Below are positions 1-12,122 of a stretch of 64,000 nucleotides of DNA, one piece after another. The stretch comes from Blepharisma stoltei. Taxonomy: Eukaryota; Ciliophora; Heterotrichea; Heterotrichida; Blepharismidae. Positions within the stretch are counted from its first letter, which is position 1; each line of letters begins with the position of its first letter. The stretch spans positions 372,001 through 436,000 of the forward strand of contig CAJZBQ010000016.1 of assembly GCA_914767885.1 (NCBI GenBank). Direction: 5' to 3'. Made by a program: the position numbers and the translations under genes. The notes below the pieces were generated by a model. It was not told the DNA's origin. It saw only the letters and a list, made by a program, of their open reading frames with translations, and did no database searches.

Positions 1-157
1 GCCCATAGGCTCCAGGATCTATGGAAATTAAGATCAGTTGTGCGGATCCCTTGCCTGCGGCGGTAAGGAAGGGTTTTTGATAGGGCTTCTTGGGGCTAAG
101 CATGCATATGTGGTAATCTCCAGCCTTGTCGAGGACGAAGAGTTTAATCTAATCTAA
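1..157 (+). mobile_element. 3' end of a GC-rich retroposon-like element
   Basis: GC-rich stretch ending in a short tandem tail (TTAATC-type repeats, about 143-157). This matches the architecture of the complete elements at 2197-2610, 4233-4737 and 8550-8970. It interrupts the minus-strand gene that starts at 904, whose frame is lost at the tail. The 5' part and upstream target duplication lie outside the window. The minus strand is also open for about 48 codons here, so a coding exon is a weaker alternative. Confidence 0.55.
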
Positions 158-904
158 TAGCAAGCAGGGAAGAATCCTCATAAAGCTGATCAAGTGCTAA
201 TTTAAATGCAGACTGCAGTTCTGGTGATAGCTCATCAAATAATCACTCACTCTCTCATAAATAAAAATTTTCTTTTTATTGAGGATTTAGCTTAAAAGTT
301 GCAAATAGAAATTTTTATATGAGCAAATCGAAATTATTATAATTAAATGAATAAAATTTGGATTTTATAGAAACCCAATAATAAGAAATTATCAATTATT
401 CATCTAAAATTCATTGCAACTTTTGTGCTAAAGCAGCTCTGAAATATTAATTCCCCCCTCCGTGAGTGAACAAAACAATTTTGTTCACTCACGGAGGGGG
501 GTTAATTTTTTTTTTTAAACAAAATTTATATATAAATTTTACAGAAATTTTTTTTTTCGAAATTTAAAAAAAATCCTAATTCGCAAAAATTGGAAAGCAA
601 ATATTAATTTAATTTTATAAAATTTATGCTTTAAAAAGCAATTTTTTTAAAATTAAACAGAATTAGCTTTAGATTTCAATATGCTAATTATCACTTATAT
701 ATCAAAATTTTTTTCCATAAAAAATTTTTCTATTAAAAAAATTTTTGTTCACTCGTGGAGGATAGGTTTTGGGCAAAAAATAGGGAGGATTTTTCTAATG
801 GTTTTGTTCACTCACGGAGGGGGGGAGTAAGTAGATTTTTTGTTTATTATTTGGGAAGAGTCAGAGTATTTTTCAAGAATTTCGGGATTGACAGGTTGAG
901 CCAT
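158..904 (-). CDS. Unrecognised gene, 5' part, split by two IESs and a retroposon
   Basis: The ATG is at 904-902 and the protein begins MAQPVNPEILEKYSDSS. Removing a MITE between TA 445-446 and TA 828-829 continues the frame as ...KKSTYFRAALAQKLQWIL. Removing a second TA-bounded segment (240-404) continues it as FDELSPELQSAFKLALDQLYEDSS. One Trp is encoded by TGA. The frame then runs into the tail of the GC-rich element at 1-157, so the rest of the gene lies outside the window. I recognise no family; the visible part is helical and charged. The exon joins are inferred from frame only, the second less securely than the first. Confidence 0.45.
240..404. other. Predicted TA-bounded IES, 165 bp
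   Basis: Very AT-rich segment between TA 240-241 and TA 405-406. Its removal joins ...LQWIL to FDELSPEL in frame on the minus strand. Boundaries rest on frame restoration; no strong terminal inverted repeat is seen. Confidence 0.4.
445..827 (+). mobile_element. Pogo-type MITE / IES, about 383 bp (copy 1)
   Basis: The ends are C-run/CTCCGTGAGTGAACAAAA and its reverse complement, with TA on both sides. The left end is a ~50-bp near-perfect hairpin because the terminal repeat is followed at once by its own inverse. Then come TTAATTTTTT and an AT-rich body shared with the copies at 14859, 31921 and 39829. It sits in the 5' part of the gene starting at 904 and its removal keeps the frame open. 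Confidence 0.85.
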
Positions 905-1021
905 GTTAATTATAAAATTTAATTATTTGGGATTTTTTCAATAATCTCTGCACAACTAATGCCGATTAATTTTCAATATATTTATATGCTTATTTTCTAT
1001 ATAAGCACTTATCATTTTTCT

Positions 1022-2962
1022 TTAATCTATTAACACAAGTATATAATCTTTCCATAGAATTCTTCCAGGCCTATGAAGTTCATTGGGCGGATAAGCTCTT
1101 TGTGCATTAACAACTGGAGTTTCATACTCATCTTTTTTGTTGATTAAGTTGCTTGCTAAGCATTTGTAAGCTTGAACAAGCCGCTCTACTTGATAATCGC
1201 CTTCTTTTAATTGATTTAGCTCATCCATATCTATCTTTTTAGCTGTGTTAAGCTTATATGTAAAATCGATTATCCCTTGTAAAGGCTCTGTTATTGTTCT
1301 AGATTGATGATGGATTAAATAAATGATTAATATTGTAGTCACTAATGAGCAACACAATGTAATTCCTATAAACAATGACCCTTGCTCTTTTATTTTGGAT
1401 TTTGCATCTTCTTTATATATCATGATGTCAGCCTCATTTACCAACAGCATAATTATATAATACCAAGTTCTCCCTTCTGTCGCACTTTCTTCATCAGAAA
1501 TATCAATTGTTGTTTCTAATGATGTAGAAGCTACTCTGTAGATATTGTCATTTTCTATAAGATAGTTAACACCGCTTGCATTCTTTTGAATATCGCTTCA
1601 AAAATTTTGATAAGCAATATCATCCATGGACTTGTAGCTGTATTTTCAAAACCCGTACTCACCGCTTCTGAAAATATCTCCATTTCAATATATAATTGAT
1701 ACGTCTCCATGGCCTAAATATTGTAAATCAAGCTTTTTAAACATGGCTAAAATTGCTATGTCTACTGACATTGTTCCTATCTTCTTCCCATCATTATCTA
1801 CAAGAGAATAAACCAAAGACGCGATTGATTGGCCATTTCCTAGCGTATCATTATAAGCTGTAGTCCTTACATCGTTATAATCGTTTTCTGCATAAGATTG
1901 ATATCAGACTTCATTTTTCGGGTCATAATCCTCTGGGAGTTCTGATCCAGGATACACAATAATAAAATTAGCATCTTCAAAATACATAAGATACCTTATA
2001 GTAGTTTGATTTGCTAAATATCTGATATTGCTTCATAGATAGCTAAGTGTTGATGATCGATTTAACATTTTTTGATCAACTGTCCCTAATGGAAAATAAG
2101 CTGAATACTCAAAGCTTACGTTTCTATTCCCATAAACATCTTCATAAACTTGCAGAGAAGACTCTGGGATTTCTTGAAACTGCAAACTTTTTAAGTATAA
2201 ATAAAATGGCATTCAGCCTGAAAGAAATTGGCTCTGCCAATTTTCTTTCCTCAAGCAATTTGATTTATTTCTCTCGAGAACTTCTGCACAGCAACAGCTG
2301 TTTAACTTTGGGGATAACCAAAGGAACAGCTCCTCAGTGCATTAAAGAGGTCAGAGTTTACCTCTCAGCACATCCCCACGGGAGGATGACCCTTAGCCGG
2401 AACACGCGCGGGGGTTGAGTCAAGGAAGGCAACGGCAACGCGCCAGGTGAGATGTGCGGTAACTGGAGGCGAAGCGTCGATAGAAGGCTTGCCGTGGGCT
2501 GGCACCCGCGATTCCCAAGATGGCTCCGTGATGTCACTAGTTTAGCTAAATCCTATTTATTTAGGGTGTGGCACTAGACACCTTAAACACCGACAGATAA
2601 GTTAAGTTAAGCAAACTTTTTAAGTCTTCAAGAGCGAAAGTTGATTCATGATATGAGAAAATTAGCATATTGTTCATCATTCGTAAGAAGATTTCTGTTG
2701 TGGACATTTCAGCTGCTAATGCAGCCCCACCTGTGTAAATCAGAGAAATTAAGTCAGAGCTGGATTGTGTGTTTCGGGTTTCGTCGATTTGGAGAACAGT
2801 TTGGTTTAGTAGAAGTAAGGTATTTAATAGAACAAGAGTAATTATCATAGCAAGAATCACTGCTATTGAAAAAATATAACAAAAAAGCATTTGTCGCCGA
2901 ATTGGTCAAGATTTTGCAATGCTAATTAATTCAGCCCAGAAATTTTTGATCATGTTGCACAT
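1022..2962 (-). CDS. Double-pass membrane receptor with extracellular Cache-type domain
   Basis: The ATG is at 2962-2960 and TAA at 1024-1022. About 503 aa remain after a 414-bp retroposon plus one target duplication is removed. The order is a short cytoplasmic start, TM1 (about residues 20-45), a long extracellular region, TM2 (LFIGITLCCSLVTTILIIYLI) and a ~90-residue tail. The extracellular part has the Cache/VGCC-alpha2 signature: an aromatic segment ending in IIVYPGSELPEDYDP, then WYQS, then a GTMSVDIA strand. Several conserved Trp codons are TGA. The tail resembles a HAMP-like linker, but no cyclase or kinase domain follows before the stop, so signalling output is unknown. Family assignment is by motif recognition. 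Confidence 0.75.
2197..2610 (+). mobile_element. SINE-like retroposon, 414 bp, inside the Cache receptor gene
   Basis: Flanked by perfect 15-bp duplications GCAAACTTTTTAAGT (2182-2196 and 2611-2625). It begins ATAAATAAAATGGC and ends in ATAAGTTAAGTTAA. The GC-rich body is homologous along its length to the element at 8550-8970. Removing it plus one duplication rejoins ...FALEDLKSL to QFQEIPESS in frame. The duplication contains TA. Confidence 0.9.
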
Positions 2963-3410
2963 TTTGGCTTTATTTATAAATTTAACAACAAAGAGGGTAA
3001 TAAATATCAAACGTTCTGACCTTTATTAGAATTTTGAATTTTTGATTAATGGTTTATTTCTGTCACAGCAATTTTATTTTATGCACTTTTCTTCTTTTTT
3101 AGATTCTATAGTTCTTATGTATAAGGATTTCTTCTGAATGATTCATTTGCCTTAGAAAGGTATAATGCTTTATATCTGAAATTTTGATTACGCTATTTAA
3201 ATTTATTTATAAAATTAATTTCAAAGTGCTCACAATAAAGCAAATAAAGGAAATAATCTCTCTAAATATCCTTGCTAAAGGCTGGATTGTTAAAAAATAT
3301 ATAATTATCTAAAATTTTTATTTGCCTAGCTCCAGCTTCAATTTTATGCAGAAACCCAGCTTATTTCCTTATTATTTAGCTACAGACAAATTAAAGAGAA
3401 TGCTTATCTA

Positions 3411-5208
3411 TTAAGCTCTTCCGAATTTTAAATCCAGACTGATAGGAAGCTGGCTTTGCGTTAGACTAGTCTTGACTTTTAATTTGGAAAGTGTTGAAGA
3501 TGCATCAATAGTCCAATCACTTGTTCTAACTGCAGTACCATCAGCTGTCTTTGCCACTAGATTTCCTACTGTCAATGGTTTGTTCAAAGGATGGGCAAAA
3601 TCAAGCACGAGATATGGGTAGCTAAAGCTGACTTGGAATCCAACAGAATCAACCCTGCACATTCCCTCAACTTTGATTACTGAGAGAGCACACTCATAAC
3701 AAGCTGCGTCTGGCTCACAGGAATTGCAGGAAGCGGTGCAAGCTACATAAAGATTACAAATGCATTCAGTTCCGTAACTTGTATCATGGAGATAATAGTC
3801 TGGGTTGCATTGAGTGCAAACGGTATTTATCGAGCAATCAGCGCAATTAAGTGGACATTGACAGGCTGTGGTACTCAAGCATCCATAGTCTGGGTAGCAA
3901 TAAGTGGAGCAACTGTTTGAGCAAGTGGATGTAGTAGCTGCATAGCTTACTCCATTTGCATCTGCAAGAGTTATAGCAAGATCAGTAGTTGAAGCCCTTG
4001 AAACTGTCTTAAAAACTTGAATTTCATAATAATATCCAGCTACGCTAGATCCAAAACTTAAATAGCCACCAGGCATTACATAAGCGGTGCTAGATGAACT
4101 TGATGTCTTCTCAACAGTAGCAAGGCTTGGAGTGAATATGCTCCAAGTTACATCGCTTGCTGGCTTTGCCCAATAAAAAGCGAAAAATAGTCACTTCCCT
4201 ATGTAAAATTTACCAGTATCTACAGTTACATCACACAAATAAAATGGCGACGACACCGACCCGTCCTCTCCCGGAACTGTGGCGAGATTGGGGACCTTGC
4301 TGCGGCCTGAAGCCAATCCGCCCAGGGAAAGGTCTGGAATGGGTACTGGTAGTTTGTGTCCGGCTAGGTTTCCCTCCCAGTCCAGCAATGGCGATCCTAG
4401 GGTCGTCCCGATAGGGCACGGGGTAAAAAGGGTTTTTCCTCTAGGGACCGCTAGAGCCAATTTTGAGGGCATTGCAGGAGCCGACAAGAGCTAAGGAGTT
4501 AATCCTTAGCTCTAACCCTAGTCTGGCGACGTAAAGCACGGTGACCCAGTCCGCCTACTTCCGGGATAGCATGGCCAAGCCCCATGACCGGAAGGAGCTG
4601 AGTGGTAGCCTGTGGCACTTAGGTGCACACTGGGAGCAGGGCAAGGAAAGCAAGCGAGACGTCCAAAAGGCGGAAGAAAAGGACCTTCGGTCCTGGCCGG
4701 GAGCTACTCTATAAATTTAACTAAGACTAAGACTAAGATCTACAGTTACATCGAAGTCTATGGAATTGTCAATTGTAGATAAACTATCAGCAAAGGTGAA
4801 AGTTATTTTTCCGTTATCTGAAGATGAAGATCCCTTGTAATAAGGGGGATTTTCTGAAGGGCCAAAATCAAAAGAGAATGGTTTTGAGTTTAGAGTTGAA
4901 TCGAAGTAAACCCAAATGCTGATCCCAAATTCTGAAGGTGATGCACTTACAGCACTTGTGAAGTCTGCGACAATATTATAGGTCTCGGTAGATTTAGCTT
5001 GATAAGATGAACAGGTGCAAGAGGATGAGGTAATCGGAGAACTATCTGAGCGAACAATGTCCGGAGCTGTACCAAGAGAGTCTTTGATTTTTCCACTGTC
5101 TAGTCATTTGTTTGTTAGGATCCAGCGAGCCCATGGGGAATATGCAGTGTGGCCTAAAGAAAGGCAAAGAATGAGGACGAGAGCACTAAGTTGGTTACAC
5201 CTTGCCAT
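3411..5208 (-). CDS. Secreted or surface cysteine-rich protein
   Basis: The ATG is at 5208-5206 and TAA at 3413-3411; 425 aa after removal of a 505-bp retroposon plus one duplication. An N-terminal signal peptide (LSALVLILCLSLGHTAYS) is followed by a beta-rich, Ser/Thr-rich region. A Cys-rich block of CxxC and CxxxC repeats (about residues 255-345, including CPLNCADCSINTVCTQC) resembles the furin-like repeats of ciliate surface proteins. A final beta-rich segment ends FGRA. No membrane anchor is seen at the C-terminus, so it may be secreted or the true end may be missed. Two Trp codons are TGA. Ligand and role are unknown. Confidence 0.7.
4233..4737 (+). mobile_element. SINE-like retroposon, 505 bp, inside the Cys-rich protein gene
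   Basis: Perfect 15-bp duplications ATCTACAGTTACATC at 4218-4232 and 4738-4752. It starts ACACAAATAAAATGGC, is GC-rich throughout and ends TTTAACTAAGACTAAGACTAAG. The body differs from the 2197/8550 family, so it is a second family with the same architecture. Removing element plus one duplication restores ...DFDVTVD to TGKFYIGKW in frame. Confidence 0.9.
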
Positions 5209-6698
5209 TAATTTTATTAGCTATAAAGCATGGACGAATATTGCATAATTTAGGAGACTTAAGATTAAAACTCAAGAAAAGCTATAGTTGGCTATTAAAA
5301 ATTATAAAAATTATGTAAAAAGAAAAAAATATTTGAGCATATTTAATTGCCGAGTTAAAAGGATAACTAATTTTTAGCTAAACATTAATTCAAATTAAAG
5401 TCGAAATAATTTTTATTAATTATGGAAAGCTAAGAAATCTATATTTAAGCCTATCTATATGATGTAAAAATTCCAAAGTTTAAAATTTGTATTTGCTAAA
5501 AAGAGATGCTAAGACAGATTGTTTTATGAAATATTGGTAAATTTGAAAAAATAAACTTTAAATGTTTTCGAAAAATTTCGCTATTTTCTTCTCCATCTTT
5601 TAAATTGTAACAAAATATCGCTAAATTTTATTTTTTTTGTACCTAACAAATTTTGATATGGCTTTATGGAATAAATTAAATTATATTATTTAAACAATTT
5701 TTTAAATTTTATTGATTAAATATTTTAATTAAATTTCCATAAAAAAATCTAAAACTCAAAAGTAATGGGCTCATTTCTATTATTTAAATTTTTAAAGTTT
5801 ATATAAATTTTTGTTTTAAAATTAATCCCTTGAAATCGGAACTGGAATTTTTGCTCCTAAAAAGGGGATTCAGCAGAGTTATTCGCATAATAAGCAAAGT
5901 AAATGGGTAAAATAAACATAAATTAAAATTAGATTACTTTAAATTAATGTTTGAATTATTTGGGCGAGTAAGAATTTGAAAAGATATATAATAATTTTTT
6001 CAACTTTGTAAAAGCATATTTTAAGCCCTTTATTGGAAGAATATTTTTAAATTGCTTTCAGATTCCAAAATCTCTATATAAATTCGATACTAGTCTCATA
6101 ATAATCGAAGTATTAATCTGAAAGCTCAATATTTTTAATCTAATTGAACACTAAGAAAGAAATAGCTAGAGCATTATGATGACCTTCCATAATTTAAATG
6201 GCGCACACTTAATTAAATCAAATTCGACTACCAAATTTTAGATCATATGCCACTGGCTACATCAGCTAAAGAGTTTAATTAGCTTAAAGCTTCTTATTAG
6301 TTCTAATTCTTATATGCTTATTAGTTTTAACATCTAATTGCTTGACAGAGAAAATGCCAAATACCCTTGCATGTGATATCTCTAAATATTCTCTTATTTT
6401 TATAGAATGTTTAATTTTATAAATCCCTTAACAAGTGAACTCTTTCCTAAATTAAATATTTTTATTGTTTTCTCTACGCATATATTGAAATTTAGATTCA
6501 TTAGATTTATTTCCTATGCCAGATCTCAATATCTTAAAATATGAAGAAAAAGTAAATTAAAATTGTTTTGAGATTCAACAAAAATATTTTATTTATTTTT
6601 ATCACAAACAATAACGACAGATCTTAAAGCATCATTAAATATAATGCCAAATTATCAAAAGAATAATTATAAAACCCTTTTAAAATTGCTATTTAAAT
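5209..6698. other. AT-rich intergenic region, nothing recognised
   Basis: About 1.5 kb separating a minus-strand from a plus-strand gene start, so probably a divergent promoter region. No long open frame, no MITE ends and no GC-rich element were recognised. Confidence 0.5.
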
Positions 6699-9600
6699 AT
6701 GACTCAAGTTATCAGCTTTTCAGGGGAACAAACTCAATTGAATTCCCCTGTTTCTTTCTCAGGCCAAAGCACAGGATTCTTAGAAATTAGCACCACATAT
6801 CGATCATTTACAGGGACAAGAGTAGGTTCCGCTTCAGTAACTGGAAAAAGAATTCTTTCACAAAGTACACTATATCGGCCAGAAAGTGACAATTTAAGCA
6901 AATTTCCTATTCCTGTCCAAATTTTCACAAAATCAAAAAAACCATATAAAACACTAGAAAGCCAAAATGACAATTCAAATCTATCACAAAAATTTTTGTC
7001 AAAATCAAATACTGAAAGAAAATATTTAGGAAAAGTAAAGCAAACACCGCCTATCCATCCTTCTAAAACAAAACTAGCTAAAGAAGCAACGAAAATGAGC
7101 AAAAATTTGATTATGAATAGACATCTTTCGCAGAGCAAGTCTCAGAAAAAGCTGTTTGAAGTTAAAACTCCATTTAGTAAGTCATTTTCGACTCCTGAAA
7201 TAAAAACAAAAGAGGTTGGGATAAAACCTGAGATCGCCAAAAAAATTGATGAAAATAAGCCAAGAGCTGTCACAAAAATCGACGATATTGTTAAGAAAAC
7301 ATTATTTCAAGAAAAGGCTAAAAAAGTCAGAAAAATCAAAGCGGAACAAGAGCTTAAAGCTAAAACAGAGCGAAGAAAAATCGAATTAAAAATCCAAAAT
7401 AACCAAATTCGCCAAGAAAATTCAATAAAATTTAGACAAGAAAAATTCCAACCAAAAATAGCTTGGGGCGCTAACGAAAAAAAAGTTTTAGGTTTGGACA
7501 TGGTCGAGCTTCAAAAAGAAATTGAAGAGCAGCGCAAGCATAAAAGAGAAATTCGAGCCCACACAAAATCAGCTGAAAAAGATCGAATTGGATTGGAGTT
7601 TCTTGAAGAACTGAAATTAGAAATAGGAAAAGAGCCTCGAAGTAAAAGTGTAAACCAAGATATGATAATCCCATTTAAGGCTGTTAAAAAATCAGACCCA
7701 AAAATTCAAGCTTTTATAAAGGTTCAAAAAAAATCAAGAAAAGAATCAAAAGTTCAGGAAATGTTGCATCATCAAGCTGAAGAGGCTAAAAGGCTCACAC
7801 AACTAAAACAATTAGATATTTTTGCAAAATCACAGATTTCTCAGCTGAAAAAGAAGAAAAAATCAAAAACAAATAAGAAAAAGAATAAAAAAAAATCGAC
7901 AAAAACTTGGATAGAAGAGTCTCCTATCAGTGAAATTGAGGAGCAGACTTTTCAGCCATTAACAACCAGAAAATTAATTAACGAGCACTCCGAAAGTAAA
8001 GACTCTTTCCAAGAAAATCTAGTTAGCACAATTAGTTATAAACCTAAAGAGGATTTAAAGCTCCAAGACAGCTTAAAGATATATATTGCTTCAGATACAA
8101 ATTTAGAAGAAGGCGAGCCAAGTAGCAATATAAACTTTCAGGATTCATCTCCAACAAATAATCCCAAATTATTAGATAGTTCTTTATCAAATGGAAAATT
8201 TATTTCAGATTCGAACATTTCGATAGAAATAAGAAAAAATGATATCAAAAAAAGAATTGATGACCTGAAAAATCGTATAGGAAGAGTCAAAGAAAATTTC
8301 AAAGAACCCTCTCCGAGTTCCAAAAATAAAGCAGCTGCTAAAATTCAATCCTATGTTAGGAAATTTCTATTGCTAAAAAGACTAGAGAAAGAGACTTTTA
8401 CTAACGAGGATAATGAAGTTCAACAAATCCTATCAAAAGAAAAAAAATCCAAAAAAAATTTAGAAATTCAAGTAGAACCATCTCCTTATTCTTCTTCAGA
8501 AACAAGCTCTGAAATTCCAGCTGAAAATTTAATTGATATTTTAAGCCCATAAATAAAATGGCATTCGTTCGAGAGAAATTAGCTCTGCTAATTTTCTCTC
8601 CCTTATGGAATTTTATTTATAGGGTTAGGTTTTCACTCGAAGACTTCTGGACAGCAATAGCGGTTTAACTTTGGAGATAACCAGAGGAACCACTCCTCAG
8701 TCCACTCAAGATTTCGGGCTTTTACCTCTCAGCACATCCCCACGGGAGGATGACCCTTAGGCGGAACACGCGCAGGAGCTGAGTCGAGCGACAAGGGCGA
8801 CGGCAACGCGCCGGGTGAGACGTGCAGCAAGGCCGGTGAAGCAGGAGTTGATAGAAGGCTTGGACGGGGCTGACCTGTGCCAAGATGGCTCGCCTACGTC
8901 ACTAGTTTTGCCATAGTCCTTTTGGGCTGCGGCACTAGACACCTTAAACACCAGATAATTAAGTAAGTAAGATATTTTAAGCCCAAAAATGAGCACAGCA
9001 CATCTAGAAGACCGCTTAATAGAAGAACTTAAAAATATAGAAGAAATCAAGCACCAAAAAGATGAATATAAAGACATTTTAAAAGACCAAATAATTTGGC
9101 AAGGAAACCAAAAGCAAAATCTTCAAAAGTTAAAAGAAAAAGAGCTTAGGGAACTCAAAGAAATCACAGAAAAATCAGGCCTTGGAAAAGACATTGAGAA
9201 AATGTTAAGAAAAATAATAGAAGATAGATAAGGACCCCCCCTCATTTGTCCGATTTTCTAGTCTTTTATCATTTGTCCATTTTTCTAGTTTTTTTTTTAT
9301 AGGAAAAAAAAAAATTTTTTTAGGACCTCATTTGTCCAATTTTCTAGTCAAAATTTTGATAGAGAAAAAAAATTTTCAGGACCTCAATTGTCTCATTTTC
9401 TAGTTTTTTTAAAGTAAAAAACTAGAATTTAGGGCATTCGAAAAAATCCAAAAAAAGACTAGAAAATTGGACAAATCATTTTTGACTAGATTTTGGGACA
9501 AATGAGGTCCTGAAAAAAAAAATTCTTATAAAAAAAAGACTAGAAAATTCGACAAATGAGGGGGGGGTCCTTATATGCATCTAGGAAATTTAATAGAAGA

Positions 9601-11856
9601 AAATATAGAAAATGTCCAGGAAGCTTTAACCAAAGATCATGAGCATATTTCAATTCATAAAGAAAATGAAGAAGAAAATATGAAAGAATATACAGAAGAT
9701 AGCTCAAGTGGAAGCAGTTATTTCGAGTCCCAAGCTTCTGATAAATTTATGGAAATGTTTAATAAAAAAAAACAAAAATTCAGTGAATCAGAAAGTGACA
9801 GTTTAAGACCAGTCAGCTATGAAAAAATTTTCCAAGACTTTTGAGAAAATAAAAAGTCTGAGGAAAGTGTAGAGGTTTTGAATATTATCGGAAAAAGTGA
9901 AGAAAATGATGAAGGAGGTAAAAATTTCAGTGATGTCCCTTCATATTTAAGCAATATTACTGCAGAGCAATCAGAAAAAATAAATTTTCCTGACTTTAAT
10001 CAAGTGGCTAATATAGAAACTGATGAAGGGGATGAAATTTTCAAAAATCTTATTAGTGATGCATCATTTAAAGGCCCCGAAAACGAACCATTGAAAATTG
10101 AAGAAAATAAAGAAAATTCCCAAATTCAAAAAACTAGCTTTGAATGTGTAAATGAATCTGTTACAAGTTCTATCAAAAAAAATGAAAGTTTATCAGAAAT
10201 TGAGGCTAAGTCTGAAGAAATATTAAAAGAATTAGATAATGCTATAGACAAAATATTAGAATTTCCAAGCATTTCTACAGAAAGTCCTGAATTTTCTAAA
10301 CCAAACTTACCTGCAGTGTCTCCAAATATGAGTGAAGGGCCGTCAATAACCTCATTTGATTTACCAGTAAGCTCAAGCAGTCCTCATCAAGGTGCAATTT
10401 TTATTGAAGAAGGGAAATCAACAGAAAATTCAAATCCTGCTAATAATATGACTGAAGAGGATTCTTCACTTTTTGATGAACTACAACAGCTCACTACAGA
10501 GCCAGACAACCCTATAGAAAAGTCTCCATTTCAGTATAAGGTTAGTGACAGTGAAGACGAAAAGTCAAAGCCAACCACCCCAATTCCTGAGCTTCAAGAA
10601 GAAAAACCTCCCAGCCCAAAGCTTACTCGTGAAATCACCCCAGAACTTATTTCCCGAATTTCTGAGTCTATATTAGAAATGCTCATAAGAGATGAAGTCA
10701 TCCCTCAACTTTCTCAATCAAGCCAAATAAACTTTGAAGAGCTTATAAAAACCGATGAAAGCTTTCCTGAAGACCTTATGATTAAAACTGACTCTTTATC
10801 AGTCCAAAAATATGTGGAACAAATTTTTAACCTTGGGCTACACAATATAGCTTCTGCACCCTTTTGGTTTGCCAATTATGTCTAGCGAGCTAAAAGAGAT
10901 GCAAACTAAGCCATTAGAAATTAAATTTTAATTTCCTTTGGCTTAAATTTGGAGTTTTGGGAGTTTTGGGAGTTTTGGGAGAGTTGGGAGTTTTGGGAGT
11001 TTAGGAGTTGGGAATTTGGGGGAGTTTTGGGAGTTTTTGGGAGTTTTGGAGTTTTGGGAGTTTTGGGAGTTTTGGGAGTTTTGGGAATTCTGGGAGTGGT
11101 GTGTGGAAGTGATGTTGGGGAAATTGTGTAGGGCTAAAGTAATATTTCTTCTTCTTTGGCCTAAGTTTATTTTGGGTCTTTAAAAGGCCAAAAGAGAGAA
11201 GAAACTATATTGAAGATTTTCTTAAAAATTTAACACTTCCTTTAAAACGAAACCCATTAGATGCATTATCAAGAATGCAAGAAACTGAAATAGGAACTCA
11301 TGTGGAGGGTGAATTCATTCAGCCACCTCCTATATTTAACGTTGATTATTATTTGGAATTAGAACATCAGGACCTTTCATTTTCAAAAAAAAATGTGAGC
11401 CCTAGCACCTTGCAGCTATTATCAGAATGTGAGCATATTCATAATAAAATGATTTTTGATGCCACAAACGAATCTTTACAAAAACATAGGCCTTATGGAC
11501 TTAAAGGAGTCCCTATGCCTTGGAGTAGCTCAAATAGGCTAATGGTGGATATGCATAAAGGCTTAGATGTGATTATAGAGGAGGTCAAAAAAGAAACAGA
11601 AAAATGGAGTTTGCTGCAAGCTGGGAAAATCCTTACCAAGGATATGTTTTTAACTGGAGGAGCTTTTGATGAAGAGTTTTTGCAGCAGACTAGAGAAGAA
11701 AAGTTAGCGATGCTACTAACAGATGATTTAGTAGAAAAAGATGATGTGTGGGTTGAGTATGAGTTTGAGGAAACTCAAGTAAAATTAGATCTTGCTGATA
11801 TGATTTTAGAAGATCTTGTGATAGAAACATTTAGTATTTTAGATGATAACTATTAA
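6699..11856 (+). CDS. Large basic coiled-coil protein with C-terminal DUF4378-like domain (CEP350-like)
   Basis: ATG at 6699, TAA ending at 11856; about 1,347 aa after removal of three insertions. The N-terminal ~450 residues are Lys/Ser-rich and basic with long charged helices. An IQ-like helix (AAAKIQSYVRKFLLLKRL) lies near residue 550. An acidic low-complexity middle follows. The C-terminus (11275-11856) has the DUF4378 pattern: a xxHNKMIFDATNE helix, an LDVIIEEV helix and a final LDLADMILEDLVIET helix, as in CEP350 and related centrosomal or microtubule proteins. A basal-body or microtubule role is inferred. TGA at 9842-9844 is Trp. The insertions are a retroposon (8550-8970), a 343-bp TIR element (9229-9571) and a minisatellite-bearing segment near 10846-11180 whose exact ends are uncertain. 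Confidence 0.75.
8550..8970 (+). mobile_element. SINE-like retroposon, 421 bp, inside the CEP350-like gene
   Basis: Perfect 15-bp duplications GATATTTTAAGCCCA at 8535-8549 and 8971-8985. It starts TAAATAAAATGGCATTC and ends ATAATTAAGTAAGTAA, and is the same family as 2197-2610. Removing it plus one duplication joins ...NLIDILSP to KMSTAHLEDRLIEEL in frame. Confidence 0.9.
9229..9571. mobile_element. TIR element / IES, 343 bp, with iterated terminal motif
   Basis: TA-flanked (9229-9230, 9572-9573) with ends TAAGGACCCCCCCTCATTTG and its inverse. The subterminal motif GGACCTCATTTGTCC...TTTTCTAGT recurs several times inside in both orientations (near 9266, 9323, 9381, 9450, 9488 and 9538). Removal joins ...KIIEDR to YMHLGNLIEEN in frame. 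Not related to the pogo-type MITE. Confidence 0.85.
10846..11180. other. Predicted IES with GAGTTTTGGG minisatellite
   Basis: About 15 imperfect copies of a 10-bp G-rich unit (GAGTTTTGGG) occupy about 10950-11100, within a region that breaks the frame of the CEP350-like gene. TA-to-TA removal of 10846-11180 (335 bp) or 10839-11167 (329 bp) both restore the frame into RPKERRNYIEDFLKN. The choice between them cannot be made here. Confidence 0.5.
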
Positions 11857-12122
11857 ATTATGATGCAGAAAATTTATATAGAAATTTCAGTGTGCTTTGT
11901 TTGAAAAAAGATGAAGCATGGTGATTTTATTATTATAATCATTTGCAATAAATAGCTATAGATCAGCTGAATTAATAGATTGACTCAATATTTTTTCGAA
12001 TCATAAACCAGCTTAATTATAAATAAGTGCTACATTAAATAATTGCTCATGTATTCTAATCATCAATTTATAAATCTTGAAAATTTAGCTTGCTAACTAT
12101 CTGAACTAATATTGTTGTAAAA

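Noticed and set aside
1-145. 48-codon minus-strand open frame (KLFVLDKAGDYHICMLSPK...)
   Set aside because: It looks protein-like, but it abuts a tandem tail identical in style to the retroposon tails and the gene frame breaks there. Not excluded, only less likely than element sequence.
2047-2418. Plus-strand ORF of 123 codons across the Cache gene and the retroposon
   Set aside because: It runs antisense through conserved receptor sequence and into the inserted element; the minus strand encodes a recognisable domain.
4157-4494. Several overlapping ORFs on both strands in the GC-rich block
   Set aside because: They lie within the retroposon at 4233-4737, bounded by target duplications. Open frames are expected by chance in GC-rich DNA and show no reverse-transcriptase or other motif.
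10949-11131. ORF of GVLGVLG or EFWEFWEFW repeats
   Set aside because: Translation of the GAGTTTTGGG minisatellite; no stable start and the frame does not connect to the gene.
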